The notes under the pieces are model-generated. The model saw nothing but the letters and a program-made list of their open reading frames with translations, had not been told where the DNA came from and ran no database searches. This document shows positions 24,865 to 33,922 of a stretch of DNA of 56,608 nt, piece by piece. The number at the start of each line of letters is the position of its first letter. Positions within the stretch are counted from its first letter, which is position 1. Source of the stretch: Gammaproteobacteria bacterium (GTDB lineage: Bacteria; Pseudomonadota; Gammaproteobacteria; Eutrophobiales; Eutrophobiaceae); the NCBI GenBank assembly GCA_026710545.1, contig JAPOQU010000046.1:1-56608 (forward strand). Direction: 5' to 3'. Made by a program: the position numbers and the translations under genes.

Positions 24865-27348
24865 ATGAGCGACAGACTGCTTTCCGTTTCAACGGTTTTT
24901 TCCCTGTTTCTGTTTCTGACTGGTTTCAATACACCCGTACTGGCGCAGGGCGGTATCCTGGAAGAAGTGATCGTCACCGCGCAGAAACGCGAGGAGTCCA
25001 TCCAGGACGTCGGTATTGCCATTACCGCGTTTTCCGGCGCACAACTGGATGCGTTCGGTTTTACCAACAGTACCGAGTTGACGGCGTTTACGCCGGGCGC
25101 TCACATGTCCGGCAACAGCGCCGGCCATACCCAGCAGTTTACCATCCGGGGCGCGACCCAGAACGATTTCAACGACCTGGCCGAAGCGCCTAACGCGGTC
25201 TATATCGATGAAGGTTACCAGGCCGCGGGCCAGGCGCAACTGTTTGCCAGTTTCGATATGGATCGTGTGGAAATCCTGAAAGGACCGCAGGGCACCTTGT
25301 TCGGGCGTAACGCAACCGGCGGCCTGGTGCATTACATCACCAGGAAACCGACCGAGGAGACCGAGGCCTATGGCGATATGGTCTACGGCAAATATGACCA
25401 GGTGCGGTTTGAGGGCGCGGTAAGCGGCGCTTTATCAGAAAACATCAAGGCGAGAGTATCCGGTTTTTACCGGCGCCATGATCCCATCCTGAAGAATATC
25501 TTCACGCCGGAGGATCTCCCGCCCACGCCGTTATACCTGGCTGTCCCGTTTACGCCTAACGGGGGGCCGCCCCGCGGTCCCCTGAACGGTTCGCTCAGCG
25601 GCCAGGATGATCTCTGGACCGACGACCAGTATTCGATTCGCGGGCAGGTCCTGATTGAACCCAACGAAGACCTGGAGATCCTGCTCAAGGGTCAATATGC
25701 CAAGTCCACACTGGCTTCCGGCCCGTACCAGAACGGGGCGACAATCGGTGAATATGACGACCAGCACCGGCGCGTCAATTCCCTGTTGTCCAACCACAGG
25801 ACCAACCCCAATTCCTGCGAAGCCCTGATCGTCGGAACCAAGCAGTGTCTGCCGGGCGGTGAAGTCTTTGACTTTGATCTTGATGACTACCGGCCGGCTC
25901 CCGATACGGACCTGTTCGGCTATCGTGACGTGGATGGCGGTGAGGGCCTGACTACCTCTACCGACCATACCGTGGCCGATTTTGATACGACCGAAACCTA
26001 CGGCTTTACGGGCAAGCTGACCTGGGACATGGACTGGGCAACCCTGGTGCTGGTCAGCAACTATGCGGACCAGGAGAAAATACGCACCCTGGACGTGAAC
26101 TCCGGTCCGGCGCCGCAATTTGTCGTGACCAGCGATTCCGTGGTCGACTGGGTTACCCAGGAAGTACGCCTGGAAGGGGAGACCGACCGGATGCGCTGGA
26201 TAGCCGGGTTCTATTACCTGAACATCGATGGCGAATTCAGCCAGAACCTGGGCGATACCGTTGGCGGCATTAACGTTTTCGGCGCCAGCCCGCCGCCGAA
26301 CGGCGCCGGCGTCAGTAACCTGTTCCTGGAAGGTTCGCTGGATGCGTTCCTGAAAACGCAGTCCTACTCCCTCTTCGGCCAGGTCGACTATGATCTCACC
26401 GAACGACTGGAGTTGAATGTAGGCTGGCGCGGCATCATCGAGGAAAAGGATTACGAGTTCTACAGCAACCTGTTCATCAACACCGACGACCGGTGGACGG
26501 AAAGCCTGCGCCGCGGCGGTACGCCAATCGCATCGCTGCTGCCGGATCATATCGAAGACACGTCTGACTTCCTCTGGTCCGGCAAGGTGCAGTTGAACTA
26601 CTCCCACAGTAATAACCTGTTGCTGTACGCCGGTGTCAACCGGGGTGTGAAAGCCGGGAGTTGTAACGCACCGGTGCTTACCTTCCTGACACCGGAACAA
26701 TACTGCTTTGATGAAGAGGTATTGCTGGCCTATGAGATAGGGCTGAAGTCAACGATTTGGGACGGGAAGGCCCGTATTAATGCTGCCGCTTACTACTATG
26801 ATTATTCCGATTACCAGGCCTTCCAGTTCGTCGGCACCTCCGGCGCGGTATTCAATGCCGACAGTGAATCCCTGGGGTTTGAGGTGGAGATAGTCACCAA
26901 CCCGGTCGATAACCTGGACCTGTTGTTCGGCATTGCCTATATCGATCCCAAGGTGAAAGACCTGTCCATTGCGCCGGGCGTTTTACGCGATGTCGAACCG
27001 TCCTTCACCCCGGAGGTACAGTTCAACGCGCTGGGCCGCTATACCTGGCCGGACTCAATCCTGGGTGGTTCGCTGGCCCTGCAGGTGGACGGCAACTATG
27101 CATCCAGCGCGTTTCACAACATCAACAACTTTGACGCCGACAGAATGCCCGATTACTGGCTGGGCAACGCCAGCTTGACCTGGATCAGCGCAGACGAGCA
27201 TTGGGAAGTGGGCGGGTTCATCGATAACTTCTCCGATACCCGCAACATGAACATCGGTTTCTCGCTTCCCTTCGTCTGCGGCTGCGACGAGCAATCTTAC
27301 GGTTATCCGCGCATGTACGGCGCCAGGGTGCGCTACAACCATTTCTAA
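24865..27348 (+). CDS. TonB-dependent receptor (3), second of a tandem pair
   Basis: 827 residues with signal peptide (to about TPVLAQGG), ILEEVIVTAQKREESIQD, plug motif RVEILKGPQGTLFGRNATGG and barrel ending VRYNHF. Most of the chain aligns with the upstream receptor without rearrangement, so the two arose by tandem duplication. Differences cluster in barrel loops (for example LPGGEVFDFDLDDYRP against YGNPFFAGSPLDLDFD), which suggests different but related ligands. A GGGG-rich ribosome binding site precedes ATG at 24865. Confidence 0.95.
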   Translation: MSDRLLSVSTVFSLFLFLTGFNTPVLAQGGILEEVIVTAQKREESIQDVGIAITAFSGAQLDAFGFTNSTELTAFTPGAHMSGNSAGHTQQFTIRGATQNDFNDLAEAPNAVYIDEGYQAAGQAQLFASFDMDRVEILKGPQGTLFGRNATGGLVHYITRKPTEETEAYGDMVYGKYDQVRFEGAVSGALSENIKARVSGFYRRHDPILKNIFTPEDLPPTPLYLAVPFTPNGGPPRGPLNGSLSGQDDLWTDDQYSIRGQVLIEPNEDLEILLKGQYAKSTLASGPYQNGATIGEYDDQHRRVNSLLSNHRTNPNSCEALIVGTKQCLPGGEVFDFDLDDYRPAPDTDLFGYRDVDGGEGLTTSTDHTVADFDTTETYGFTGKLTWDMDWATLVLVSNYADQEKIRTLDVNSGPAPQFVVTSDSVVDWVTQEVRLEGETDRMRWIAGFYYLNIDGEFSQNLGDTVGGINVFGASPPPNGAGVSNLFLEGSLDAFLKTQSYSLFGQVDYDLTERLELNVGWRGIIEEKDYEFYSNLFINTDDRWTESLRRGGTPIASLLPDHIEDTSDFLWSGKVQLNYSHSNNLLLYAGVNRGVKAGSCNAPVLTFLTPEQYCFDEEVLLAYEIGLKSTIWDGKARINAAAYYYDYSDYQAFQFVGTSGAVFNADSESLGFEVEIVTNPVDNLDLLFGIAYIDPKVKDLSIAPGVLRDVEPSFTPEVQFNALGRYTWPDSILGGSLALQVDGNYASSAFHNINNFDADRMPDYWLGNASLTWISADEHWEVGGFIDNFSDTRNMNIGFSLPFVCGCDEQSYGYPRMYGARVRYNHF

Positions 27349-27377
27349 AAATCAGTGAGTCTGAACCCATTGATTTA

Positions 27378-27402
27378 AATACCGGGGTCATCCCCGGTTT
27401 TC
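27378..27402 (+). terminator. terminator-like hairpin after receptor (3)
   Basis: ACCGGGG, loop TCAT, then CCCCGGTTTTC. It has the same stem core as the terminator of the upstream paralogue, so it was probably duplicated with the gene, but has a poorer T-tract. It overlaps the last codons of the convergent toxin gene. Confidence 0.6.
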
Positions 27403-27798
27403 GAATGGGTCCAACACGTCCACGCCGAGTTGGGTGAAATCGTTGACGTTGCGGGTTACGACCGTCAGCCGGTGAAGCACGGCTATCGCCGCGATCATGG
27501 CGTCTTCCATCAATGTATCTGACCGGCGGTGTTTGAGCCGTGCCCATACTCGAAAGGCAGCCGCATCCATGGGCAATATGTTATAGGAAGTGAGCACCCT
27601 GCCAAGCCAGTCTTCCAGTTCTGCCGCCTTTGCGGAATCCGGTTCACGCGTCAACTCGATACCTGCCTGGATCTCTCCAACAGTTACCGCGGAGAGGTAA
27701 AGCTGTTCGGGGGCTGCATCGGCGATCCAGTTCAGGACGCCTTTATGTGGTCTGGGACGACGCAGTTCCGAAACGACGTTGGTGTCGAGAAGATACAC
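27388..27798 (-). CDS. PIN-domain toxin, VapC/FitB-like
   Basis: About 136 residues of a PIN-domain ribonuclease. Acidic residues of the active site are in YLLDTNVVSELRR, TVGEIQAG, LMEDAMIAA and RNVNDF. The frame is open to an ATG at 27843, but family members begin M-Y-L-L-D-T-N, so the GTG at 27798 (VYLLDTN), four bases after the antitoxin stop, is preferred; a poor ribosome binding site suggests translational coupling. Such toxins cleave specific RNAs and are held inactive by the partner encoded upstream. Confidence 0.88.
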   Translation of the reverse strand: MYLLDTNVVSELRRPRPHKGVLNWIADAAPEQLYLSAVTVGEIQAGIELTREPDSAKAAELEDWLGRVLTSYNILPMDAAAFRVWARLKHRRSDTLMEDAMIAAIAVLHRLTVVTRNVNDFTQLGVDVLDPFENRG

Positions 27799-27802
27799 CT
27801 GT

Positions 27803-28063
27803 TTACTCGAAGCGCGGCGATGTGCGGTGCCGGCGTTTCTCACGCGGCGGCGTCAAGGCATCGGTCCTGGCTTCGGGTGCAAGCAGCAGTTCCTTGAGGT
27901 CCGGCCTGGACAATTGCTCCAATCGGCGCCACTGCTCGATCGGGACCAGCACCGCCGCCTCCACGCCGCGTTTGGTTACGATTTGCGGCCCTTCGGCCAG
28001 GCTCGTCTCCAGGAGCTCGCTGAACCTTGCCTTCGCGTCCTGTACTTGCCATGTGTTGTTCAT
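27803..28063 (-). CDS. Phd/YefM-type antitoxin
   Basis: 86 residues starting MNNTWQVQDAKARFSELL, the typical Phd/YefM N-terminal DNA-binding segment, followed by QIVTKRGVEAAVLVP and a basic C-terminal tail that would wrap the toxin. The start at 28063 follows AGAGGAAA; an upstream in-frame extension to 28120 lies across the promoter and operator and is rejected. It should neutralise the PIN toxin and repress the operon together with it. Confidence 0.88.
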   Translation of the reverse strand: MNNTWQVQDAKARFSELLETSLAEGPQIVTKRGVEAAVLVPIEQWRRLEQLSRPDLKELLLAPEARTDALTPPREKRRHRTSPRFE

Positions 28064-28092
28064 ATTTCCTCTGAAATGTTTTAGCTTATCCT

Positions 28093-28128
28093 GACTAGAC
28101 ATATAACTAGTCCATATCAAAAAGTCAA
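28093..28128 (-). promoter_or_regulatory. toxin-antitoxin promoter with overlapping operator
   Basis: On the minus strand TTGACT (28123-28128) and TATATG (28100-28105) are 17 bases apart. The inverted repeat GACTAG (28093-28098) and CTAGTC (28107-28112) brackets the -10 box, where bound antitoxin would block RNA polymerase. Confidence 0.6.
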
Positions 28129-28255
28129 GTTATATCAAAACGGGTCAACAGAAATCACCGTCAAATCAAAGGGGTAAATCAACATTGAATTTGATTTATC
28201 CAACCGCGTCTGTTATCTTCAGACGACATCAAACACGTAAAAGGAGACCGCCCTC

Positions 28256-28831
28256 ATGGACAATCAACTGCCTCAAGAACCTGCCACCCCCGAAGAGATC
28301 TGGGCCATTCTGCGAGAGGTATCCAGGACCCAGAAAGAAACCGCTCTGCACATGAAGGAGACCGACCGGCAGATGAAGGAAACCGACCGCCGGTTGAAGA
28401 AGACGGAGGCGCTGTTTAACAGTCAATGGGGCAGGCTGGTAGAGAGTCTGGTGGAAGGCGACCTGGTCGCCTTGTTGCAGGGATACGGGATTGACGTGGA
28501 GTCGATGTCCCCCCGAGTCAAGGGACGCCGTAATGGCGAGCACTATGAATATGACATTCTGGCCGTTAACGGTGAGGAAGTGGTCGTGGTGGAAGTGAAG
28601 ACCACCTTGCGGTCTGAGGATGTGACACATTTTCTGGGCAAGTTAGCCAAATTCACGGTACATCAACCGGTGTATAAGGGGAAGAAGATTTTCGGCGCCG
28701 TGGCATACCTGACGGTGGATCATGACGTGGAGTTGTATGCGGAGCGGCAGGGTTTGTTTGTCATCCGGGCTACGGGCAGCAGCGCCAGCATTATCAACCA
28801 GGCAGATTTCCAGCCTCGGGCGTTCCACTGA
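28256..28831 (+). CDS. coiled-coil protein with PD-(D/E)XK nuclease-like domain
   Basis: 191 residues. The N-terminal 60 residues hold a coiled coil with near-repeats (MKETDRQ, MKETDRR, LKKTEAL). The C-terminal domain has YEYDILAVNG followed by VVVVEVKTTL, which fits the D...ExK core of PD-(D/E)XK nuclease-fold proteins. Such short proteins of the DUF3782 kind are widespread in environmental bacteria and cyanobacteria, often near mobile DNA; no reaction is proven. AAGGAGA lies 10 bases before the ATG. It sits beside the toxin-antitoxin pair and is likely accessory DNA. Confidence 0.75.
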   Translation: MDNQLPQEPATPEEIWAILREVSRTQKETALHMKETDRQMKETDRRLKKTEALFNSQWGRLVESLVEGDLVALLQGYGIDVESMSPRVKGRRNGEHYEYDILAVNGEEVVVVEVKTTLRSEDVTHFLGKLAKFTVHQPVYKGKKIFGAVAYLTVDHDVELYAERQGLFVIRATGSSASIINQADFQPRAFH

Positions 28832-28857
28832 TTGACCGGTTTTCAGATTATCCTGTT

Positions 28858-30054
28858 TTACGACAATGCCTTGGTCAATGCGCCATGCAGGTCGTCCCTG
28901 AGGTCAGCCACGTCCTCGTGGCCGATGGACAGGCGGAGCAGGCCGGGTTCGATGCCGCTCCGGGCTTTCTCTTCATCCGTCAGCCGGTTGTGGGTGGTGG
29001 TGGCCGGATGGGTAATGGTGCTCTTGCTGTCGCCGAGATTCGCGGTGATGGAGAACAGTTCGGTGTTGTCGATAAGCCGCCATGCCGTTTCTTTCCCGCC
29101 GTTGACGACGAAGCTGACGATGCCGCCGAAGTCCTTCTGCTGGCGCTGTGCCAGTTCGTGTTGCGGATGATCGGCAAGCCCCGGATAGTAAACCTTTTCT
29201 ATTCCAGGCAGGCCTCGTAACCACTCGGCGATCTGCGCAGCGTTGCGGCTGTGGGCCTGCATTCTCAGGCTCAGGGTTTCGAGCCCTTTCAGGAACACCC
29301 AGGCATTGAACGGGCTCATGGAGGGGCCGCCGTACTTGAGGACAGGGTACACGTTCTCTCCCAGCAATTCGTCGCTGCCCAGTACGGCGCCGCCGACGCA
29401 GCGTCCCTGGCCGTCCAGGTATTTCGTCGCGGAATGGATAACGATGTCGGCCCCGTGCCGGAAAGGTTGCTGCAGGACGGGCGTACAGAAACAGTTGTCC
29501 ACCACCAGCAAACAGCCGTGGCGCCGGGCCATGTCGGCCAGACGTTGAATATCGGCAATTTCCGTCAAGGGATTGGAGGGGGTTTCGAGGTATAACAGCC
29601 GCGTCTTTGCGGTAATTGCGGCCTCCCAGGCGCCGTAGTCACTGAGCCCGACATAACTGGTCGCGATATCGAATTTACTGAGGATTTTATTGAACAGGTT
29701 CACTGTCGTACCGAACACACTGTGGGAAGAGACGATATGATCGCCTGCTTGCAACAGGCCCAGGCACGTGCTCAGTATGGCGCCCATTCCGGAAGAAGTT
29801 GCAATACACCGCTCAGCGCCTTCCATCGCAGCCAGCCGCTCCTCGAAGATGCGCACCGTGGAATTGGTGAACCTGGAATAGATATTGCCCGGTTCTTCCT
29901 CGGCAAACCTGGCCGCGGCCTGGGCCGCGTCCCTGAATACGTAACTGGACGTCAGGAACAGCGGTTCACTGTGTTCGCCTTCCCCGGTAGGTTGCCGGCC
30001 GGCGCGCACTGCCAGGGTGTTCACCCCGTACCGATCAGGATCGATTTTAGCCAT
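28858..30054 (-). CDS. metZ: O-succinylhomoserine sulfhydrylase
   Basis: 398 residues of the Cys/Met-metabolism PLP family. SGMGAILSTCLGLLQAGDH, YLETPSNPLTEIADI and HSATKYLDGQGR with the PLP lysine (Lys211) are all present. The YLDGQGRCVGG segment and the opening P.RYGVNTLAVRAG are typical of MetZ, which makes homocysteine from O-succinylhomoserine and sulfide. It is cytoplasmic. AGGAGG lies just before the ATG. About 125 bases upstream a terminator hairpin and a SAM-II-like aptamer candidate suggest that it is shut off when S-adenosylmethionine is abundant. Confidence 0.93.
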   Translation of the reverse strand: MAKIDPDRYGVNTLAVRAGRQPTGEGEHSEPLFLTSSYVFRDAAQAAARFAEEEPGNIYSRFTNSTVRIFEERLAAMEGAERCIATSSGMGAILSTCLGLLQAGDHIVSSHSVFGTTVNLFNKILSKFDIATSYVGLSDYGAWEAAITAKTRLLYLETPSNPLTEIADIQRLADMARRHGCLLVVDNCFCTPVLQQPFRHGADIVIHSATKYLDGQGRCVGGAVLGSDELLGENVYPVLKYGGPSMSPFNAWVFLKGLETLSLRMQAHSRNAAQIAEWLRGLPGIEKVYYPGLADHPQHELAQRQQKDFGGIVSFVVNGGKETAWRLIDNTELFSITANLGDSKSTITHPATTTHNRLTDEEKARSGIEPGLLRLSIGHEDVADLRDDLHGALTKALS

Positions 30055-30180
30055 GTTACCTCCTCGACCCGTCTGTTTCCGGCAGTTCCACCGGAGAAAA
30101 ACAGGTCTGACAGTTGAAACAGCAAGAGACCACCTGTCGAAAGTACATGGCTGAGTGCGAGTTTTACTGGCGGAAGGCGC

Positions 30181-30217
30181 AAAAAAACCCGCATTCAGCT
30201 TGGACGCTAAAGCAGGT
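30181..30217 (-). terminator. regulatory intrinsic terminator in the metZ leader
   Basis: On the minus strand ACCTGC and GCGGGT form the lower stem, TTTAGC and GCTGAA the upper stem around loop GTCCAA, followed by a run of seven T. The arm CTTTAGC (30206-30212) can instead pair with GCTAAAG of the upstream aptamer (30225-30231), which would abolish the terminator. Confidence 0.75.
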
Positions 30218-30222
30218 TGGTT

Positions 30223-30275
30223 CTCTTTAGCCGTATTTATAATGCGCCCGCAAGCTGAATATCAAATCGGCGCAC
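30223..30275 (-). ncRNA. SAM-II-like riboswitch candidate upstream of metZ
   Basis: Reading the minus strand, GTGCGC (30270-30275) and GCGCAT (30242-30247) form a P1 stem. The loop between starts with GATTTG, and the 3' side has ATAAA then GGCTAAA. These are conserved blocks of the SAM-II (metA-type) riboswitch as I recall it. The pseudoknot helix P2 is not convincing by eye (only TATT/AATA), which is the main weakness. In its favour are position before a methionine gene, and an antiterminator/terminator pair that uses GCTAAAG as the switch strand. Confidence 0.55.
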
Positions 30276-30311
30276 AACTCAGAGCAACGATATTACAATT
30301 ACTGGTCCGTG

Positions 30312-31931
30312 TCAAACATTTTGGGCGAGGAGATAATCTCCGTATTGTTCCCGCAGAGTCAGTTTACTGACTTTTCCCGTGGCCGTGTGAGGTAATTCCT
30401 CAACGAATATCACTGCATCGGGTTTCCACCAGCGCGCAACTTTACCGTCAAACCAGGCCAGCAGGTCTTCTCTGGACACGGTTTGATCGGGCTTTTTAAC
30501 GGCTATCAGCAAGGGCCGTTCGGTCCACTTCTCATGTGCGGCGCTGATCACGGCGGCTTCGGCAATGGCGGGATGGGTCATGGCGCAGTTCTCAAGCTCT
30601 ATGGAACTGATCCACTCCCCGCCGGACTTGATCAGGTCCTTGGACCTGTCGGTGACCTGGATGGTACCGTCAGGGTCTATGGTTGCAACGTCCCCGGTCG
30701 TGAACCAGCCGTTTGCGTCAACACCGGATTCCGCTTCCGTTGCCCCGAAATAACTCTCGCATACAGTCAGGCCTTTCACCTTCAGGTGTCCGGCCGCGAC
30801 GCCGTCCCAGGGCAGGGCGTTATCCCCATCATCGGTGATCTTTACCTCCAGGCCGAAGATGGGCTTGCCCTGTTTCAGCGGGTACTGCCTGCGTTGTTCC
30901 TCATCAAGTAATTCAAAGTCCGGACCGGGCACATTCAATGTGCCGGCTGAGCAGAGTTCGGTCATCCCCCAGCCCTGGGCGAGTTCCACTCCATAATCGT
31001 CCCTGAAACGTTCGAACAGGGACAGCGGGGTGGCCGCGCCGCCGACAACTGCCTTGCGCAAGGTATCCAGGTTGCCACCTGACCGGTCCAGGTGATCCAG
31101 CAGCATCTGCCAGATTGTCGGCACACTGACGCCGTAAGTGACTTTTTCCTGCGTGATAAGCCGGCCTACCACCTGCGGATTGCCCATGTAGCGGCCCGGG
31201 AACACGATGCCGGCGCCGACCAGCGGCGCGCGGAAAGGCAGGCCCCAGGCGTTGACATGAAACATCGGCACGAGCGGCATAATGACGTCGTTCGCGCCGG
31301 GGCCGCCGGCATCGAGTACCGCGGTGGACAGGGTGTGAAGCAGCAGCGACCTGTGGGAATACAGCACTCCTTTGGGGTTGCCGGTGGTGCCGGAGGTATA
31401 GCACATGGCGCAGGCCGAGTTTTCACCCGGTTCCGGCCAGGCGCAGGTGTCATCCTGGCCGGCCAGCAGGTGTTCATAGACATGTACATTCCGGAAAGAG
31501 GCGCCCGCATCATCGTCTGTGTCCAGGACCACTATGCCGTTGACATGTTTGATCTGTGGTTTCAGCCGTTCCAGGGTTGGGATAAACTCCGGCTCGGTAA
31601 ATATCCATTTGTCTTCCGCGTGGTTGATGATGTAAGCGATCTGGTCGTCGAACAGGCGCGGGTTGATGGTGTGCAGTACGTAACCTCCGCAGATGACCCC
31701 GTAATAGAGTTCAAGATGCTGCTGGTGATTCCAGGCCAGGGTGGCGATGCGGTCGCCCGGTTGGCAGCCAAGTGCCTGCAAGGCGTTGAACAGCTTGCGG
31801 GCGCGCCGGAATACACCAGAATATGATGTTCTCCGGACATCCTGTTCGGATACTGCGGATACGACTTCACGCTCGCCGTGGTACATTTCCGCATGGCGCA
31901 TCACCGTGGTGATGGTGAGCGGCATGTCCAT
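30312..31931 (-). CDS. fatty-acid/acyl-CoA ligase (AMP-binding family)
   Basis: 539 residues from the chosen start at 31931, which has AAAGGA 6 bases upstream; the frame is open to an ATG at 31946. The phosphate loop is [16 protein letters not shown], followed by [21 protein letters not shown] and [10 protein letters not shown] with the C-terminal lysine. The pattern is that of medium- or long-chain fatty-acid CoA ligases. It lies between metZ and an LLM oxidoreductase, all on the minus strand, with no obvious terminator, and may serve the degradation genes to its right. Confidence 0.9.
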   Translation of the reverse strand: MDMPLTITTVMRHAEMYHGEREVVSAVSEQDVRRTSYSGVFRRARKLFNALQALGCQPGDRIATLAWNHQQHLELYYGVICGGYVLHTINPRLFDDQIAYIINHAEDKWIFTEPEFIPTLERLKPQIKHVNGIVVLDTDDDAGASFRNVHVYEHLLAGQDDTCAWPEPGENSACAMCYTSGTTGNPKGVLYSHRSLLLHTLSTAVLDAGGPGANDVIMPLVPMFHVNAWGLPFRAPLVGAGIVFPGRYMGNPQVVGRLITQEKVTYGVSVPTIWQMLLDHLDRSGGNLDTLRKAVVGGAATPLSLFERFRDDYGVELAQGWGMTELCSAGTLNVPGPDFELLDEEQRRQYPLKQGKPIFGLEVKITDDGDNALPWDGVAAGHLKVKGLTVCESYFGATEAESGVDANGWFTTGDVATIDPDGTIQVTDRSKDLIKSGGEWISSIELENCAMTHPAIAEAAVISAAHEKWTERPLLIAVKKPDQTVSREDLLAWFDGKVARWWKPDAVIFVEELPHTATGKVSKLTLREQYGDYLLAQNV

Positions 31932-32000
31932 CATTAATCCTTTCATATCCGTTGTTCCGGGTGGGTGATTGAACCGTGAAACAGTGCGCGTCCCGGGAAC

Positions 32001-32882
32001 TTAAAGAGACCCGGCAAACTCCAGGTATTGTTGAGCCAGGTCGTTCAAGAGTGTATCCACCTGTTCCGGCGATTTGGCATAATGCAGCAGTACCAGCTCA
32101 TCCACCCCGAGTTCATGATACTGCCTGATCATCTCGCGGTCATATTCATGGTCGAAAGGGCAGACATAAACGGAAATATCTTCCCTGGGGCGTCCTGCCT
32201 CTGCCAGCGCCGCTTCCAGGTTCTCAAGTTGTGGGGCCAGTTGCTCCGGGTCGGCGCCGATGGCAAACCAGCCCTGGCCTTGCTCCGCCACCCGCCTGAA
32301 GTTGGGCCGGCTGTTCCCGGCGAGAATGATAGGCGGATGAGGACGTTGCACCGGCTTCGGGTAGAATCGGCAAGGGGGCAAATCATAAAAATCATCGTGG
32401 TACTCGGAAACGCGGTCACACCACAGGCGTTTTATCACTTCTATATAAGAGCGGGTGCGCGCCCCGCGTTGTTCAAACGGCGCGCCCACAACCTTGAATT
32501 CCTCGGCCATCCAGCCAAGGCCGACCCCGAATAACAGGCGCCCGTTGGAAAGCCAGTCAACGTTTCCGGCTTCTTTTGCGGTGTAAACAGGATTGCGTTG
32601 CGGCAGGACGCAAATTGCGCTGCCCAGGCGTATCCTGCCGGTGACCGCGGCGAGATAGGCCAGTGACGTGAATATATCCAGTTCGACGTTGTCTTCCACG
32701 TTCTCCAACGGCATCTGGCCGTCTTCAGACACCGGGTAGTTTGCCTCGTAGTTATCCGTTATGACGACATGTTCGCCAATCCAGAGGGAATCAAAGCCCA
32801 GGGCTTCGGCGGTTATGCCGAACGTGCGAATTAATTCCGGGGTGGAGTAGAGATTGAGAGGAACCAGTACACCGAGTTTCAT
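32001..32882 (-). CDS. LLM-class flavin-dependent oxidoreductase
   Basis: 293 residues of the luciferase-like monooxygenase fold (TIM barrel). MKLGVLVPL starts the first strand, and GFDSLWIGEHVV, NVDWLSNGRLLFGVGLGW and PPIILAGNS are typical of F420- or FMN-dependent members of about this length. The cofactor cannot be decided here. The start at 32882 follows AGGAAG by 8 bases; a longer frame to 32933 runs through a regulatory motif. Two or three TAGGCCA-like motifs lie upstream, so it may belong to the same regulon as the genes to the right. It is divergent from a TetR regulator. Confidence 0.9.
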   Translation of the reverse strand: MKLGVLVPLNLYSTPELIRTFGITAEALGFDSLWIGEHVVITDNYEANYPVSEDGQMPLENVEDNVELDIFTSLAYLAAVTGRIRLGSAICVLPQRNPVYTAKEAGNVDWLSNGRLLFGVGLGWMAEEFKVVGAPFEQRGARTRSYIEVIKRLWCDRVSEYHDDFYDLPPCRFYPKPVQRPHPPIILAGNSRPNFRRVAEQGQGWFAIGADPEQLAPQLENLEAALAEAGRPREDISVYVCPFDHEYDREMIRQYHELGVDELVLLHYAKSPEQVDTLLNDLAQQYLEFAGSL

Positions 32883-32910
32883 ACTATGCTTCCTGATTAA
32901 ATAACAAGAG

Positions 32911-33022
32911 ATTAGGCCATTCTTGTCCGGCAACCCGGCAACAATGGTTTATAACTTTATGATATATTGGGTTTTGGCCGCATCAAGGTTTTTATTTTAG
33001 GCCGACGCACTATTATTCGCAA
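32911..33022. promoter_or_regulatory. divergent LLM-TetR control region with GGCC motifs
   Basis: Motif copies are ATTAGGCCAT (32911-32920), TTTTGGCCGC (32972-32981) and TTTTAGGCCG (32995-33004). The last sits in a minus-strand promoter TTGCGA (33017-33022), N17, TAAAAT (32994-32999) directed at the LLM gene. The architecture equals that of the promoters at 34.8, 37.1 and 44.05 kb. Confidence 0.55.
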
Positions 33023-33071
33023 GCATTTTTCGAGTATCATGCAACATCATGGGCGGATAAATACCGATATA

Positions 33072-33707
33072 ATGAACGCAGAACAACCGGAAAAACCGGA
33101 CAAGCCACAATCGAACGATAAAGTCACCGGGACCAAGGGGCAGAAACGCCGCCAGCAGATCATCGACGCCGCGAAACAGGCTTTAATCGAGGGCGGGGCA
33201 AACAGCCTGGTCCTGCGCGATGTCGCGGACCAGATTGGTATTACCCACGGCAATCTTCAATACTACTTCCCCACGAAAAACGATTTGCTGATAGCGATAT
33301 TCGACCAGGCGGTAGAGAAATACACGGAGAGCATGAAGGTGGCAGTCTCCGAAACGTCCACCCGCAAGGGCAGGCTGGATGCCATCATCGATGCCGGTAT
33401 CGCCGAGTTGAAGGCGCCCGAAACCGCACTATGGCGCATGATGATGTCCCTGGCGGACCACAACTCGGACATGGCCTCGATTCTGAAGAAGGAAAACGAC
33501 CTGTATGAACAGGTCGTGGCGGAGGAACTGGCGTTAATCTCCCCGGACCTGTCGTTACAGCGCAGGCGCCATATCGCCCGGATCATCCACGCCATACTCG
33601 ATGGACTCGGCATCCAGTTCTCCTATGAAGATGCCGAAGGCCCGGAGATGCGGGCGCTGGCCAGCGAGATAAAGATAGCGTTGTTCGCCATGCTGCAGGC
33701 GAGTTAG
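33072..33707 (+). CDS. TetR-family transcriptional regulator
   Basis: About 211 residues from ATG 33072; an in-frame ATG at 33039 is also possible and neither has a strong ribosome binding site. The DNA-binding domain is clear: RRQQIIDAAKQALIEGG, then LVLRDVADQIGITHGNLQYY and FPTKNDLL, the standard TetR helix-turn-helix. The C-terminal ligand domain is variable as usual. It is divergent from the LLM gene in a region with GGCC motifs and next to the acetoacetate-decarboxylase-like genes that share the motif, so it is the best local candidate to be the regulator of that set. Its last codons overlap a decayed gene on the other strand. Confidence 0.92.
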   Translation: MNAEQPEKPDKPQSNDKVTGTKGQKRRQQIIDAAKQALIEGGANSLVLRDVADQIGITHGNLQYYFPTKNDLLIAIFDQAVEKYTESMKVAVSETSTRKGRLDAIIDAGIAELKAPETALWRMMMSLADHNSDMASILKKENDLYEQVVAEELALISPDLSLQRRRHIARIIHAILDGLGIQFSYEDAEGPEMRALASEIKIALFAMLQAS

Positions 33708-33922
33708 CGTTTGCTAATCATAAACGAACGTAATTCTTCGGTAGTGTATGTCTTTACAACTTTGCCGTAATTCAACTCAGCATTGGCGCGGCCGTATTCG
33801 AAAGAAATCAACTCTTTGACGGGTAACATGGAATCGGAATGCGCGCCGAACTGCAGGTTCCCCGAACCGGTATAGACTTCTGCCTTCCCATCCGAACCAA
33901 CGATCGGGGTGGCCGTATACAG
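33704..33922 (-). pseudogene. C-terminal remnant of a third acetoacetate-decarboxylase-like gene
   Basis: Minus-strand codons read ATPIVGSDGKAEVYTGSG and, later, ELNYGKVVKTYTTEELRSFM before a stop at 33704. This matches the C-terminus of the neighbouring decarboxylase-like proteins (VPHKGPDGKDELYNGSAS and LPYGKILKTY; YPKILKTYTAEEFEA in the other copy). Two stops in frame lie directly upstream, and the remaining two thirds are missing. It is the scar of a tandem duplication and deletion. Confidence 0.85.

Noticed and set aside
27799..27843. ATG at 27843 as toxin start
   Set aside because: It would add 15 residues before the conserved YLLDTN start and overlap the antitoxin by 41 bases; kept as an alternative only.
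28316..28410. Possible tandem DNA repeat array or CRISPR
   Set aside because: The repetition encodes a coiled coil (KETDR units) within an open gene; there are no spacers.
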